A DNA stretch of 64,000 bases from Rhipidocladum racemiflorum (Eukaryota; Streptophyta; Magnoliopsida; Poales; Poaceae): NCBI GenBank assembly GCA_036346355.1, contig CM070580.1:21691374-21755373 (forward strand). The letters are read 5' to 3'. The position numbers and the translations under genes are program-made. Positions 11,069 through 21,748 of this stretch are shown one piece after another (within the stretch, counting starts at the first letter, position 1; each line of letters starts with the position of its first letter). The notes below the pieces were generated by a model. That model saw only the letters and a list, made by a program, of their open reading frames with translations, was not told where the DNA came from and did no database searches.

Positions 11069-13304
11069 CTAGTAAGTTGCCCGTGTGTTGCAACGGAGTC
11101 TCAAAAGAGGGTGATACATATAAGATCTTAATTATGAGATGGAGTAGCAAACTTATAAGCCTGCTCTTTCTTGTATGGAGGGAAGTCATTGTAAAACCTA
11201 GTTTGGATTTCTTTTAGTGCTTCCATATTTCACTCCATGGCATTTATGGCCTGAAGTAAAAAAAAAAGCTATAGAATTTTCATATTTCAAAAATAATGTT
11301 GTATTTTGCTGTCTCCGACAATTAGAAAAAAAAAACTTGAGAAATATATATTTGACTTTGTTTGTCCTGTAAGCTAATTGAATGGCTCTTTCCTTAACAT
11401 TATGAAGACATGTTCAGCGTTTTTCAAAATTATGATTCAGGGAAGAAAGTTGCAAAGAACAATCTTGTAATAGCAGAGTTGTCGGTACTTGAATTTTCAT
11501 TGTGATTGATTTAGATAATTTGGTGCATTTGCACTCACTACAAGAATGCAAGCTTATTTTAGCAACTGTACACTTTAACATATCATAGGCTATAAAATAT
11601 TTTACAAATAAATAATCAGATGCATCATATATTGTCAACTAACCATTGCATATCATTCACCCTCTGTAAAACTCCCGTTTCTGTTTCTTAATTCAAAATG
11701 GGTCTCCTTGTTAAAAAAAACATTGCATATCACTAAAGCTACAGAATGAATCTCCACCAAAAATAACAAAACAATTACCTTATGTGCGAGGCCACCGTGG
11801 AGCAGCTTCCCTGTTGCCTTTAGATGCCATGGAATCATCCCACCGGTGCCAATGCACGACTGCTTATCAGTTGTATCTATCCAAAACCTTCACAATACAA
11901 CACAATAGCAATTATCAAATCAGCACATATTCTCCGCGAACAACACCTTAGTTGGTCATTCCATCGAACAATTCAATACTCACAAGGGTCCAATCTTGAG
12001 CTTGTCAAGCAGACCGTCCTTGACGAGGCTATCAACACCAATGCCAGAGACCGATGAGTTCTCCTCATTGGCAATAAACACAACAACGACGGAATGCTTT
12101 AGTGCTGGCTTCACCTCACCAAGACGCCGCATCAGCTGAGCAACCAATGCGACATGACTGAGACAGTCAATCGTCCCACACCCCCGAAGCTTGTCCTTCT
12201 CATCACTGTCAAAGGTTAGTGAGAAGGGATCGAAGTCATGCAGAAGTAGAGACTCCCACTTCACCAATTAGAACCACAAGTGTAAAATTTGAGGTACAAT
12301 TGGTTAGAAATCAAGTACTTATGCAACAGAAAGAGCACATGCAAAAATAAATAGCACCAAATTGAGGAAAGGAGAAAATTTTATGATAGATACAACATAG
12401 AAGCACTATATCTTAACAAAACACTTCACAAGCCATCATGAAACCCAAACCATATGGAGGAACCATCAGATCACACAAGTGTGGATCTTGTCCACGGTAA
12501 ATCACACCAGGAATCACCAATAAATCGGAGAAGAATGCAATTTTGGCAATCATCAATGAAATACAAAAATATATCACAAATCAATAAAGGTAGAACGGAT
12601 GATACTGGAAAAAACAAAGTACCAATTTTCCTGGTAGAAACACCACCAAATCAAGCAAACCCTCAAATTTCTTTGCCCAAGAACCGTAAATATGAGAAGC
12701 GATTTTCACATCATCAAAGAAAAATCTGGTAGCAACCGACCCATTCGTTAGGGTTGGCCGGGACGACATCCATGTGCATGCCAACGAAGCAGACGACGCG
12801 GCCGGGGATGATGTCGGGGTACTCGACGATGACGTTGCTCCAGCCCTCAGCGTAGCTCGCGTTCCGCACGACGAGCGGGCCGCCCCCAGTGTCCTTAGAG
12901 ATCGCATGAAGCGCGTCAACCACGTGATGCGCCATGAGGTCATCCTGCAGGATGGGCCGGTGGGTCGTTCTGCAGGCGTTGGGACTCGCCGATGAGCCTC
13001 GTGAGGAAGGTGACGAAGGGGTCGCGGTCGAGGCCGCCGATGGAATCCTTGAACGACGACGCCGGAGATGCCATCTGAGACGTGCACTCAAGCCGCGGCG
13101 CCAGCGTCCTTAGTTCGTTGGCGAAGTGCGGGGCCAAGGTGGTTTGAGATGGAAGATGTGGGGGATTGGAGCGGTTCGGGTAGATTAGTTAAGAGATAAG
13201 ATATCTGTTTTTTTTCAGTTTAGATGCGGTGTAATTAAGATCGGTTTTTTTAAGGTGGGGGCGGGGAGGACGACGGACAAACTCCCTTTTTATATTAGTA
13301 GAGA
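11069..13304 (-). mobile_element. Non-autonomous Helitron carrying a host gene fragment
   Basis: Read on the minus strand, the element begins TCTCTACTAATATAAAAAGG at 13304, a typical grass Helitron 5' end. It finishes at 11069 with CTAG, preceded by gttgcaacacacgggcaac, which can form the short hairpin seen just before Helitron 3' ends (CCGT..ACGG, or GTTGC..GCAAC). The base after CTAG is T, as expected. The base before the 5' TC is G rather than A, so the 5' limit may be off by a few bases or mutated. There are no terminal inverted repeats and no TSD, and no Rep/helicase is encoded. It carries exons 1-3 of acetylornithine deacetylase in the same orientation. Confidence 0.8.
11779..13074 (-). 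pseudogene. Acetylornithine deacetylase gene fragment (exons 1-3) inside Helitron
   Basis: The intact family is an M20-type metallopeptidase-fold enzyme of plants that resembles ArgE and removes the acetyl group from N-acetylornithine. Exon 1 (13074-12741) encodes MASPASSFKDSIGG, then DPFVTFLTRLIGES and, in a shifted frame, LVVRNASYAEGWSNVIVEYP and VGMHMDVVPANPNEW, which contains the first metal-ligand motif (HMD). Exon 2 (12237-11984) has DPFSLTF, KLRGCGTIDCLSHVALV and FIANEENSS. Exon 3 (11887-11779) has GTGGMIPW and GKLLHGGLAHK. Donors GTGAGT and GTAATT are intact. Defects: a 1-bp frameshift near 12960, CAT where the exon 2 acceptor CAG is expected, and no C-terminal exons. It is a truncated captured copy, almost certainly not a functional enzyme. 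Confidence 0.85.
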
Positions 13305-13364
13305 CATTTATGCAACTTTTAAATAATGATTTGCTTACGCATATCGGCTGAAGTAATGGGACAA

Positions 13365-13395
13365 GCTGGGCCGATTAAGTTGGGCTTTTTCGGCT
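13365..13395 (+). promoter_or_regulatory. Possible site II-type promoter elements (TGGGCC, TGGGCT)
   Basis: TGGGCC (13367-13372) and TGGGCT (13381-13386) sit about 250 bp upstream of the CMC1-like gene. TGGGCC/T site II elements are frequent in promoters of plant nuclear genes for mitochondrial proteins, which would fit the product. No TATA box is obvious. Two short words alone are weak evidence. Confidence 0.3.
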
Positions 13396-13488
13396 GATCA
13401 AGTTGGTAAGCCGACTCCACCAACTGAAAAGCCTGTTCGCTAGTCTCCACGTTCTCCTTTCGCCCACCAACAGATGGGGAAACATAGA

Positions 13489-13583
13489 GGGTTTAACTCC
13501 AGTCCAGCTGCTCGATCTCCTTCCCGTCAATGTCACAATGTCTATGCGTTCACTTGCAAGGGCTTTAGGGTTTAACTCCAGTC
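13489..13583 (+). repeat. Direct repeat in the CMC1-like leader
   Basis: The 16-mer gggtttaactccagtc occurs at 13489-13504 and again at 13568-13583, 79 bp apart, followed in both cases by similar words (ctgctcgatctcc; ttcttgatctctc). This looks like a local duplication in the 5' leader of the gene that follows. Confidence 0.7.
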
Positions 13584-13635
13584 TCGAGCCCAACTTCTTG
13601 ATCTCTCTCTCACTGCCCTCTCTCCTGATAGCTCA

Positions 13636-14973
13636 ATGGGATACCTCCAGCCTTCAGGAGGCTAGGGAGAATCACGTCAAGAAGAAGGTCGAGGAAGGTG
13701 AGTAAGTCGTTCAATTCTCCTTGAAGCCTTCCAATTTGTTGGGTTTGAATCTTGAAATGTGCAAAGCTCACACTACTTCTCTAGCAGTTGAGGAATTGAA
13801 CAAGATACGAAGTCCGTTGGTGTGGTTCTTGAAATTCGAACACGGTCTGTGACGGATTGACGCATTGAACGAGGTTAAGGAGAACGATTGTTGCAGTTTC
13901 ACCGAAATAGGGAGCCTTAGTTGTCGAGATGTCTGATTTAGCATTTGCTGGGGCGGGGTTGTGGGGGTTGAATCATTTGACATTGCCTCATAGTACCTTA
14001 CGCTTACCGCCTGGCCAGTTGATTGAGGATGTTATTCAAAGTCCATGTACATCTCCTTCCAATCCTAGTTAAAGTGGTTTGCATAAAATTGAATTCATTT
14101 GATGTTATTAGCTCATGTTATTAAGGCATTTATGAGAACCCCATTCCGACAGAATTTGTTTATCTAAATATTTGTCCATTGTTTTTTTTTTGTGAATCGG
14201 GGGCTTTCTTATGAAAGTTTCAAAGTCTTTTGTCTGCATTGCCAAATCAATAATTCAAGTTACAAATAATTTCCATGTCTAGTAGACCGAAAGAACTACG
14301 CTTGAAGAAATGCCTTCGATGATTCTTTTTTTTATGAGCAGTTAATGATTGTTGATTTTGAAATTCCTATTGGACCTAGACCCTGTCGAAGACCTTTTTC
14401 TTGTTAATATATGGACTGCTAATTTCAAAACATGTTGCATTTGAACAGATTTTTCAACCAATGATTGCATTTTACTGTTAAATGATAATAGTTGGTAGAT
14501 GGTGGTCCAACTTAATGGGAAATTTCACGCTGTGTTTTAAAATACCATTTAAAGATTCTTATCCTTTTTTACTCCAAAGTGTTCATTTGGCCCATCATCT
14601 ATTTCACTTTTCAGCTTTGTCGAGCAAAATGAAACATAAGGCCCTTAAGGAATGCATTTTCTACTGTTCAAAATACGACAAGTGTGCTCAAGGAAGAACT
14701 TTCTCCGTGGTATGGCAATGTCGCAAACAAGCAAAAGAGCTGAATGATTGCCTTCATCAATTGTAAGTGATCATTATACGTCAGTCCATTTGTTTGTATA
14801 TGGACAAATCATGCAAGAGATATATCTATGTCAGTTCTTGTTCGAACTTTTGTAAGGTAGAATCTCACTCACATTTAATGTTTAAAGCTTATTTGTATGT
14901 AGCACTTCTCAGCTTTGAAGGCTTTCATAATCCTCTGGAAGAATATGTAAGGAAAATCATGCACAGAGCCTAA
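13636..14973 (+). CDS. CMC1-like twin-CX9C mitochondrial protein (three exons, start uncertain)
   Basis: CMC1-type proteins sit in the mitochondrial intermembrane space and help cytochrome oxidase assembly. Exon 1 (13636-13697) encodes a start MGYLQ and then, in another frame, QEARENHVKKKVEE up to a GTGAGT donor. Exon 2 (14615-14762; acceptor TTTTCAG) reads in phase: ALSSKMKHKALKEC, CSKYDKC, then VVWQCRKQAKELNDCLHQ. ECIFYCSKYDKC and QCRKQAKELNDC are two C-x9-C motifs. A candidate exon 3 (14913-14973; acceptor TTCTCAG, correct phase) would add FFEGFHNPLEEYVRKIMHRA and a stop. Oddity: seven extra bases (ccttcag, 13651-13657) separate MGYLQ from its continuation, so either translation starts upstream in the other frame (ATG at 13537 or 13403) or this copy is broken. 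The fold evidence is strong; function of this copy is uncertain. Confidence 0.6.
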
Positions 14974-16147
14974 CCACAGAAGCTAATAAGCTGCCTTTTA
15001 TTGTTCATTCAGTTGGTGGATATTGTTAAAAAATTATAGGTGTTGCATAAACAAATGCCGAGTTATAAAGTTTGATGTACTAATATCAAGAAGCAGAAAA
15101 GTGCACAATTTTTATTGGTCAACATTCTTACATTGTACCTGCGTAGTTCCTCACGATTCTTCAACAGTATATCCAATACTATTTTAGATGCTAGAAAATT
15201 CCATCACTATCAAGAATATGTTTCACTTTATTCTTATTTATATGATGTAGTTCTGGCAGTTGATTCGAGTTTAGGAGCTGTCTTATTAACAGCTACAATG
15301 TGGTTAGTGTTTGTAATTAATACATTATTGTTTCCTGCAATTTTATCTTGACAGTAGGCACCAGGTTTATTTGGACTTGTTACATGGCCAATTTGTTTCT
15401 AGTGTGTACACTGTTGGGAATTTGATGGAACCAAGTTCAGTGTAGGTTTTGGTTTATAATCCGAAGTCCTAACCTGCCAAGAACTGGTACCGCGAAGTTC
15501 TAGAGAACGGGTGCTTAAATAGACTCTAAAACCATTGAACAAGATCAATGGAAGTTGAGGTGGCTCGATAAGTGTTCGTAAAGCCCAAGAAGGCCGGCCC
15601 AGGTCACATGATATGTTTTGTTTAATCTTTACACCCTTTTTTTCCTATCTTTTTGGTGAGTTTTTATTGCTCCGCTTCCCTGGCCACGGATACAAAACAC
15701 AAACGTTTCGACCTGATAAGTGACAGGAATCAGGATTCGCTGAAACCTCCAAATTTCGTGTATTGCTTCGACTTTTCCCTTTTGTAATGCAACTAAGGTG
15801 GTGCTTTTGGGGTCAGTAGATTTTTTTACCGAGTTTAGTACTTGAGTGGAAGCAAGGATCAAAGTTCCGGCGTAATATCATGAAATCTTGGATTTTGGAC
15901 CCCTCGAGTTTTATAATCCTAGTGAAATTAAAAAAATAAAAATAAAATTAAAGTGCTACAGTAACATAAAATCTCAGAGGGATCTCGATAACTTCGACTG
16001 AAATTTCAGTTTTTTGACAGAAATTTAACTGGATTTTCACCGTATTTGATTCTTCACGTCGTTTTCTATGTGGAACAGTCCGCAGATCATCCAATTAGTC
16101 TATGCACATTAATTCCCATGGTTATAAATTAAGTACCTCGGTTGTTA
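14974..16147. other. Intergenic DNA downstream of the CMC1-like gene, no gene seen
   Basis: Mostly AT-rich. Frames at 15115-15351 and 15629-15862 have no recognised domain. Words around ctcggataacttcg/gagatctcg link the end of this stretch to the repeat debris at 7.2 and 8.0 kb. Confidence 0.4.
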
Positions 16148-16600
16148 GAATTTTTTAAAATTTCTCAAGATTGATCATTATCTAAAAATTTTATGAGAGC
16201 ATTAGTGATGCATCATGAACATCCACAAATTTTTTTAAAATTTTCTAACATGGTTTGAATCATTTTTCATTCGGTTGAAATTTATCGGCCAGCCTTCAGT
16301 AGCACTATTCGAATTTTTAAAAATTTCTTCAGCTTGATCATCACTAAAAATTTAAGGAATATTATGGACGTGTCAGGACCATCCACAAAAAAATTTAAAA
16401 GTTTCTAATGTGATTTGCACCATTTTCCATTCTATTGAAATTTGCTGGTTTGCTTTTTTATCAGGACAGTAGCATTGTTTAAATTTTTAAAAAATCCTCA
16501 GACATGATAATCATTTAAATTTTTATGGAATATTAGTGATGTGTTAGGACCATCCACAAAAAAATGACTACTTTTGAACCAATTTTCGTTCGGTTAAAAA
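16148..16600. repeat. Three degenerate tandem copies of a ~165-bp repeat
   Basis: Copies start near 16148, 16311 and 16481. Each has aatttttaaaa, tcctcag or ttctca, gatcat, ctaaaaattt, gaatattagtgatgtg or similar, and ccatccacaaaaaaatttaa. Spacing is about 163-170 bp. The copies are diverged, so this is an old tandem array. No match to a known satellite could be checked. Confidence 0.65.
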
Positions 16601-17751
16601 AAACCAAGATATCAGCATATCATGCCGAGATCTTGGTAAATCTCAGCGAGATCTTGGAAATCTCGGTCAAAAAAACTAGATTTGAATTTTGTTTGAATTT
16701 CGTCTAAAATAACGAGATCTCAACGTAAATTTGGATTTCAAAAGGTAATGAGATATGGACCAAAAATAAAATTTGGGACCTTGAGCGGAACTGTAGCTGA
16801 TCTCCTTAGGCCGCCCGCCTTATGAACCCTAAAAATGCTTCTGCCACTTTGCTCGCTGGGGGGAAGCATCACACAGCGACCCTCGTGGTCGTGGGCCTTT
16901 TGGACCTGCATATTCACGCTGCAGAACGAGTGACTACCATTTGCCTCGCGGGAGATGAAAACGACGGCTCCTACTTCGCTATCCATGGACCGTGTAGCGC
17001 GACGGCATGCTATCTTCTGGGATGCCGGCTGGCCCACCGCCTTTCGGGCCCATAGAAATCCGTACGGAGCAACTGTGGGATGCAAAAGCACCGTGTTTTT
17101 TGCAAGTCCCTGTATCTGGCAGAGCGTACCGCTCACCGGACAACACGGCTCCAATCGAGTCCAGGACCTAACTGCGCTGCTGCTCTGGCTTGGAGTGGAC
17201 TATGCTTGACAAAAGCTGCCTGGCAACTAGCTCCTCCATGACCTCTGGAGATGCTGAGACGGCCATGCCGGGTTGGAGTGTGAGGGAAGGGTCTCGTCAG
17301 GCGACGAGCCGGCAGGGGTGACTAGCATCCCGTAGATAGCGTTAATGCCTCCAATGATTTTTTTTTTAGAAAATGAGCAAAAACTCTGCCAACAACTATT
17401 AAAAGAAAGAAAATCTTACATTCTAAGTATCGTAGAGAAAGGCTGGAAAAAAAAAAAATCGAAGCTACACCCGTACAACGGAAGCTTATTTTTGCCGATT
17501 GTCGATTTGTTGCAAGTGGGGGGAAGGTCCATTTAGGATTGGGTTGCCTAGCTAGCTAGCCGTGTTTATGCTATACCTTTTGGTACTAGCATGGTATTAT
17601 AGGGTTTGGCACTTGTTTTTGTTGCCTCTTTATGTCCTAGTTTGTCATCTTACTACTAGCAGCCTAGCACCTCTCGTCTGTGGTGACAGCTTGACACGTG
17701 TGCCAAATCTTACCATAACGGTACGATCGATGGCACTTCATGAATCATGAG
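16601..17751. other. Intergenic DNA, no gene recognised
   Basis: Positions 16610-16730 carry gagatcttgg/ctcagcgagatc repeat words. Positions 16740-17220 are GC-richer with overlapping open frames of 60-140 codons on both strands, but none shows a known motif, splice pattern or start context. Treated as non-coding. Confidence 0.35.
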
Positions 17752-18585
17752 CAGGGTGGAAACGGGTCGGGTAATATTCGACCCATATCCGTACCCGCGC
17801 TGCGCATTACCTGAATCTTCAGCCGGGTATTTGTACTCGTCAGGTTCAGGTTCGGGTACTGCCCTATTATTTTCTGGTTGGGTACGGATCGGATACGGAA
17901 GAAGCAGTACCCGGTGAATACGAGTCGGATGCGGGTACCCAGATAAAAAATTGGGAGTGTATAGGCATCATCCGAATGTTTTTGTTTCAAAAAATATCCA
18001 AACTTTGAACCGTACGATCAAAACACACATCCGTAGGATCAACCCACCTCGAATTTAGGGGGGGCGTGCATTGATCTAAAAGCAAATCCAATGGCCAAGA
18101 ATTTAGATGATGGTTGCTAAAGAAAATATTCGGATGAAACTTATCAAAATCCAAAAAAATTCTATCCGGGTACCCAGATTGTAACATGCACGGTCCTCTC
18201 TCTCCTCATCAGTCATCAGAACCACTCTCGAGTCTCCATTCTCCACAAGCGCCCCGCCGCCGCCCTCTGGCGCCCCGCCCCGTCTCCGTGTTTGCACGAT
18301 GCCGCCGCCAGTCGCCGCCTCGCCGCCTACCTCCGGCGCCCCGGAATACACATGAAATCTATTTTCCCTCCCTCCACTGAATTTTCATCCCCAGCACTTC
18401 CTCTTCTCATCCCAATTCTCTCGAAATTAGTCATCTGTACTCCGATTGTGTGCGTCTCCGATTAATTGGGAATCCATCCGGACCATGCCGCCACAGAATT
18501 CTTGGATCGATTTCTTTTGTTGGTGATGATCCCTACCTATTTGCTTGGATTGCTAGGGAGAGGGGTTCTTGGCTCGGGCGGCAAG

Positions 18586-20625
18586 ATGAGGCTGCTCCGG
18601 GTGGCCACGTGCAACCTGAACCAGTGGGCGGTGGACTTCGACACCAACCTCCGCAACGTCAAGGAGTCCATCGTCCGGGCCAAGGTCGGGGGCACCGCCG
18701 TCCGCGTCGGCCCCGAGCTCGAGCTCACCAGATACGGCTGCGAGGACCACTTCCTCGAGCAGGACATCGCCGAGCATGCGTGAGTATTTTTCTCGCCCTT
18801 TCTGAATCATCACGGTCGTCTGAGTTATTTTCCTGTCGTGATTGATGGATTATTGGTGGAAAGTGGAAACCATCGTGGCCTACCTATTGTTGATTTTGAA
18901 CCTATGTGTTAGACAAGGCAGATATAGCAGTAGCAGTGTGAAGATGCTACTTTCAGTATCTCTTTATGTCGTAGAAAATCTTCTCATGGCACTACTTCTA
19001 CTCCACTTTGGTAGAATCGGTAAGGCGTCCGGGCATTACTATGGAATTTAATTGAATTGGGAACCAGAACCGATAAATTGATGATTGGCTAGTACCTGTT
19101 ATTTTCTTTTCGGAACATAGGCATCTTACAATTGGAGAGTGAGATTGCAGTTGTCTTTTTTTTCGAAACGAAGATTTTAGTTGTCTAATATGTCTTAGCT
19201 TTTACCGTTTTTTTTAATTTTGGCCAGGAGCTCTGACAATTCTGTAAAGAAGGAGAGAACAACTGCTGAGCTACAGACGCGAATGCACGCACCCCCCCCA
19301 CACTCACCCCCACACGAAAATATCCAGCCGGTGAGCACTCGGGAGAGTCGAGGCTCGATCCCGGGCGGCCTGCATGCCCACTGCATGCACTTGCCACCGA
19401 GCCACGCTCGGTCCTCAGCTTTTACCGTTTTGGTTTGTGTTCGCACACACATTTCTTATTTTTATATTCTGCAACACAGGGAAATCTTTCTATTTCTTTT
19501 CCCATGAATACACGGTTAAATCAAGTGCCTGAGGATCACAGAACTCTATTAGGAAGTTTTGTTTCTGCACTACTAGTTTACTTCTTTTTGTATGGAAATT
19601 CATTGCGTGTAAATTTCTAATTGAAATGATAGGAATCAGGTAGTATTTACGCGCTTTATTTCTCCCTCTATAATTGCTGCAGAGTTGTACATGAGTATTG
19701 TAAGTAATTATTTTTAGCCAAATTGTTTTTGTGGGCCAGTCAAAAGCATGCAGATGAAGCTTGAATTCATATGTTTACTCTTTGAATACTTATTGCACAA
19801 GAACTGGTAGTTCGAAAGCATGACAGACAACTAACTGATCCCTGATACTGAAATTGTGGTTGAGGTTTCACATTCTATTTGATAATAAAACAAGTCAATG
19901 AGTTGTGTTTAAGTAAACAGGGAGATCTTCAATTTCTTGATGTGTAAGTACTAATGCTTAAATTGGTTTTTCCTGATTGTGAACTTGTGATTTCAGCTTG
20001 ATGCTTTCCTAGTGAGCACACCAATATTTTTTTGCTGCATAATCACATTGATATTGTGACCATTAAAGAACTCCAGTTAGACATTTTCTAAATCAAGTTG
20101 GATATTAAAAAACCAACTTTCTTAGTGTTTTTCCAAATCACAACTCAACAGGCGCTAACTACTAGAAGTACTTGGCTTACTGGGGTGACCAATTCTTACA
20201 TAAGAAATGGATAGCTCAACTCAACTCGTTATTCTCTACTACAAATTTGATACAACAGGAGACTCACACTTCATTAACTATTAAAATTTATATGTTGTGT
20301 GATTGATAATTGATGCATTTCTTGATGATACTAAACTATATTTAATTATCTGGTTGCACGGTTATTCTATTATGGCTTTGATTTTAATTGCTGTTTTTCA
20401 GATCTTTGGTTGCTGAAACCTGTGAAGAGCTCTTTACTGCAAATGCTCCTCGGATTGACCTAGCATTGAATGGTGTTGAGGTTTTCATGAACGCAAGTGG
20501 AAGCCATCATCAGTTAAGGAAGCTCAATCTTCGGATTGATTGCATAAGAAATGCGACCCGTTTATGTGGTGGTGTTTACATGTATGCTAATCAACAGGAT
20601 CGTGATGGTGGCCGCCTTTATTATG
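18586..20625 (+). pseudogene. Glutamine-dependent NAD+ synthetase gene fragment (two exons)
   Basis: The intact enzyme makes NAD+ from deamido-NAD+ with ammonia released from glutamine by its N-terminal nitrilase-like domain. Exon 1 (18586-18779) starts at ATG and encodes MRLLRVATCNLNQWAVDF, NLRNVKESI, then VGPELELTRYGCEDHFLEQD and ends at a GTGAGT donor. It includes the glutaminase-domain Glu region, with Arg where Gly is usual (ELTGYG). The second exon (20402-20625; acceptor TTTTTCAG) encodes SLVAETCEELFTANAPRID, NGVEVFMNASGSHHQLRK and ATRLCGGVYMYANQQ up to a GTATGT donor. The family has about 90 residues between these blocks, and they are missing, as is everything after. Splice sites are good, so a captured, internally deleted genomic copy is likely. 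The parent-like leader at about 18190-18585 is also present. Confidence 0.85.
19212..19416 (-). mobile_element. SINE with 15-bp target duplication
   Basis: The insertion is flanked by a perfect 15-bp direct repeat agcttttaccgtttt (19197-19211 and 19417-19431). Read on the minus strand it begins gaggaccgagcgtggctcgg, with an A-box-like tggctcggtgg, then a B-box-like gggatcgagcctc about 45 bases on. It ends in an A-rich tail (ttttttaatttt on the plus strand). This is the structure of a tRNA-derived SINE. It sits in the intron-like space of the NAD+ synthetase fragment. Confidence 0.8.
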
Positions 20626-21110
20626 GTATGTCAAAATCCTGTTGCTTTTGCTATAAATATGTTTTAGCATTATCTGATCTATGATATGCTTCTATTTTGT
20701 CTTCTTTAGACCTAAAAACTGCATACCACATCAGTAAACATCTCCCAAGCAGAATCACTGTTACTCCACGACGTAAACTCTATATCACTACGTGTGTTAC
20801 TGTTAATTGGACTTTTATGTAGACTGTTTGTTTTAACTGGACTATGTGTTATAAATAGATTAACTGTGTTATTTAATTATTTTCATCGAATGTTTCGATT
20901 TTTAGGCAATATACGTACTATCCGACTAAGTACCCGCTACCCGTATAGTACCCATTCGTATAGTATCCGATACCCGTTTTCTACCCGTTCCAAAATACCC
21001 GTATCCTATCCATTTTTAACTACCCGTACCCGTATTTGAAAAAAAAAATTAGGATAGGATAAGGAATCACCTACTACCTAACCGTATTCAATTCATTTTC
21101 ACCCTGCCTC

Positions 21111-21748
21111 TTCATGAGTACTATTCCTACGCAAAACTTTCGTTAATCGCGACCAATCAGTTGGGCATTTGCAGTGTAGCGGTCCACTTTCTTTTGGCTT
21201 TTGACGTTTCTGTGGGTTGCATCCTACAGATTCAGAAAGCCGTGACGTGGCCACAGAACGCAGATAACCACGACGGTGAGGGCCCAGCCGCACGGCCTGG
21301 GCCACCGCGACGCGAAAGCTTAGGGACGACCTTCCTTTCGTCTGGACGAAGAAAAACCGGTGTCCAAAGCAAAACGTACGTACTGCCGCTTTGGTTGTCC
21401 GTTGGTGACCCAAGCCCGAAGCTATCCGCCGGTGGTGCATCCATGATCCATCTACGTAGCCTTTCCGTGCCGGTCGTGCCTTTCCGATGAGACACGGAGC
21501 TAAAGGGAGCTGAGCCGGGTCGTCCAAAGGGAAAGGCGGAAAGAAACCGAGCTCGTGTATCGCGTGCGCGCGCGTTGGAACGGGAACTCGAGGCGTCGCC
21601 GTCGATGTGACGACGCGCGCGCGGCAATGATCGTCGAGGATCCCGTGTCCGCCTGCCCGAGGGATCGTAATTTTTTAGTGTCGACAAGTTGGAGGCTTGA
21701 TTTGCACTTTGGAGGCTGGTTCCTACTCCCTTAAGAACCGTCACCTAA
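21111..21748. other. GC-rich intergenic DNA, no gene recognised
   Basis: Open frames of up to 170 codons occur on both strands, but they overlap each other and lack recognisable domains. The region may be remnant promoter or untranslated sequence. Left unassigned. Confidence 0.35.

Larger units (their letters stand above)
17752..21110 (+). mobile_element. Probable hAT element that captured NAD+ synthetase exons
   Basis: The left end CAGGGTGGAAACGGGTCGGG is typical of Ac/Ds-like hAT termini. The right side ends ...ttcaccctg at 21106, which read outward is CAGGGTGAAAATGAAT. Both ends are followed inward by dense gggtaccc/tacccgt words, the usual hAT subterminal repeats. Left flank atcatgag (17744-17751) nearly equals ttcatgag (21111-21118), a 7/8 match of the size of a hAT TSD, but four bases (cctc) separate it from the right terminus, so the exact right limit is uncertain. 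There is no transposase. Inside are two exons of NAD+ synthetase and a SINE. Confidence 0.6.

Noticed and set aside
16148..16600. Centromeric satellite
   Set aside because: Only the unit length is suggestive. The sequence did not match what I remember of CentO/CentC, and only three diverged copies exist.
18586..20625. Working NAD+ synthetase gene
   Set aside because: The coding sequence between the two exons and the whole synthetase domain are missing, although the splice sites look sound.
21099..21744. Protein-coding gene in the GC-rich stretch
   Set aside because: Long frames occur on both strands in the same place and none has a recognisable motif.
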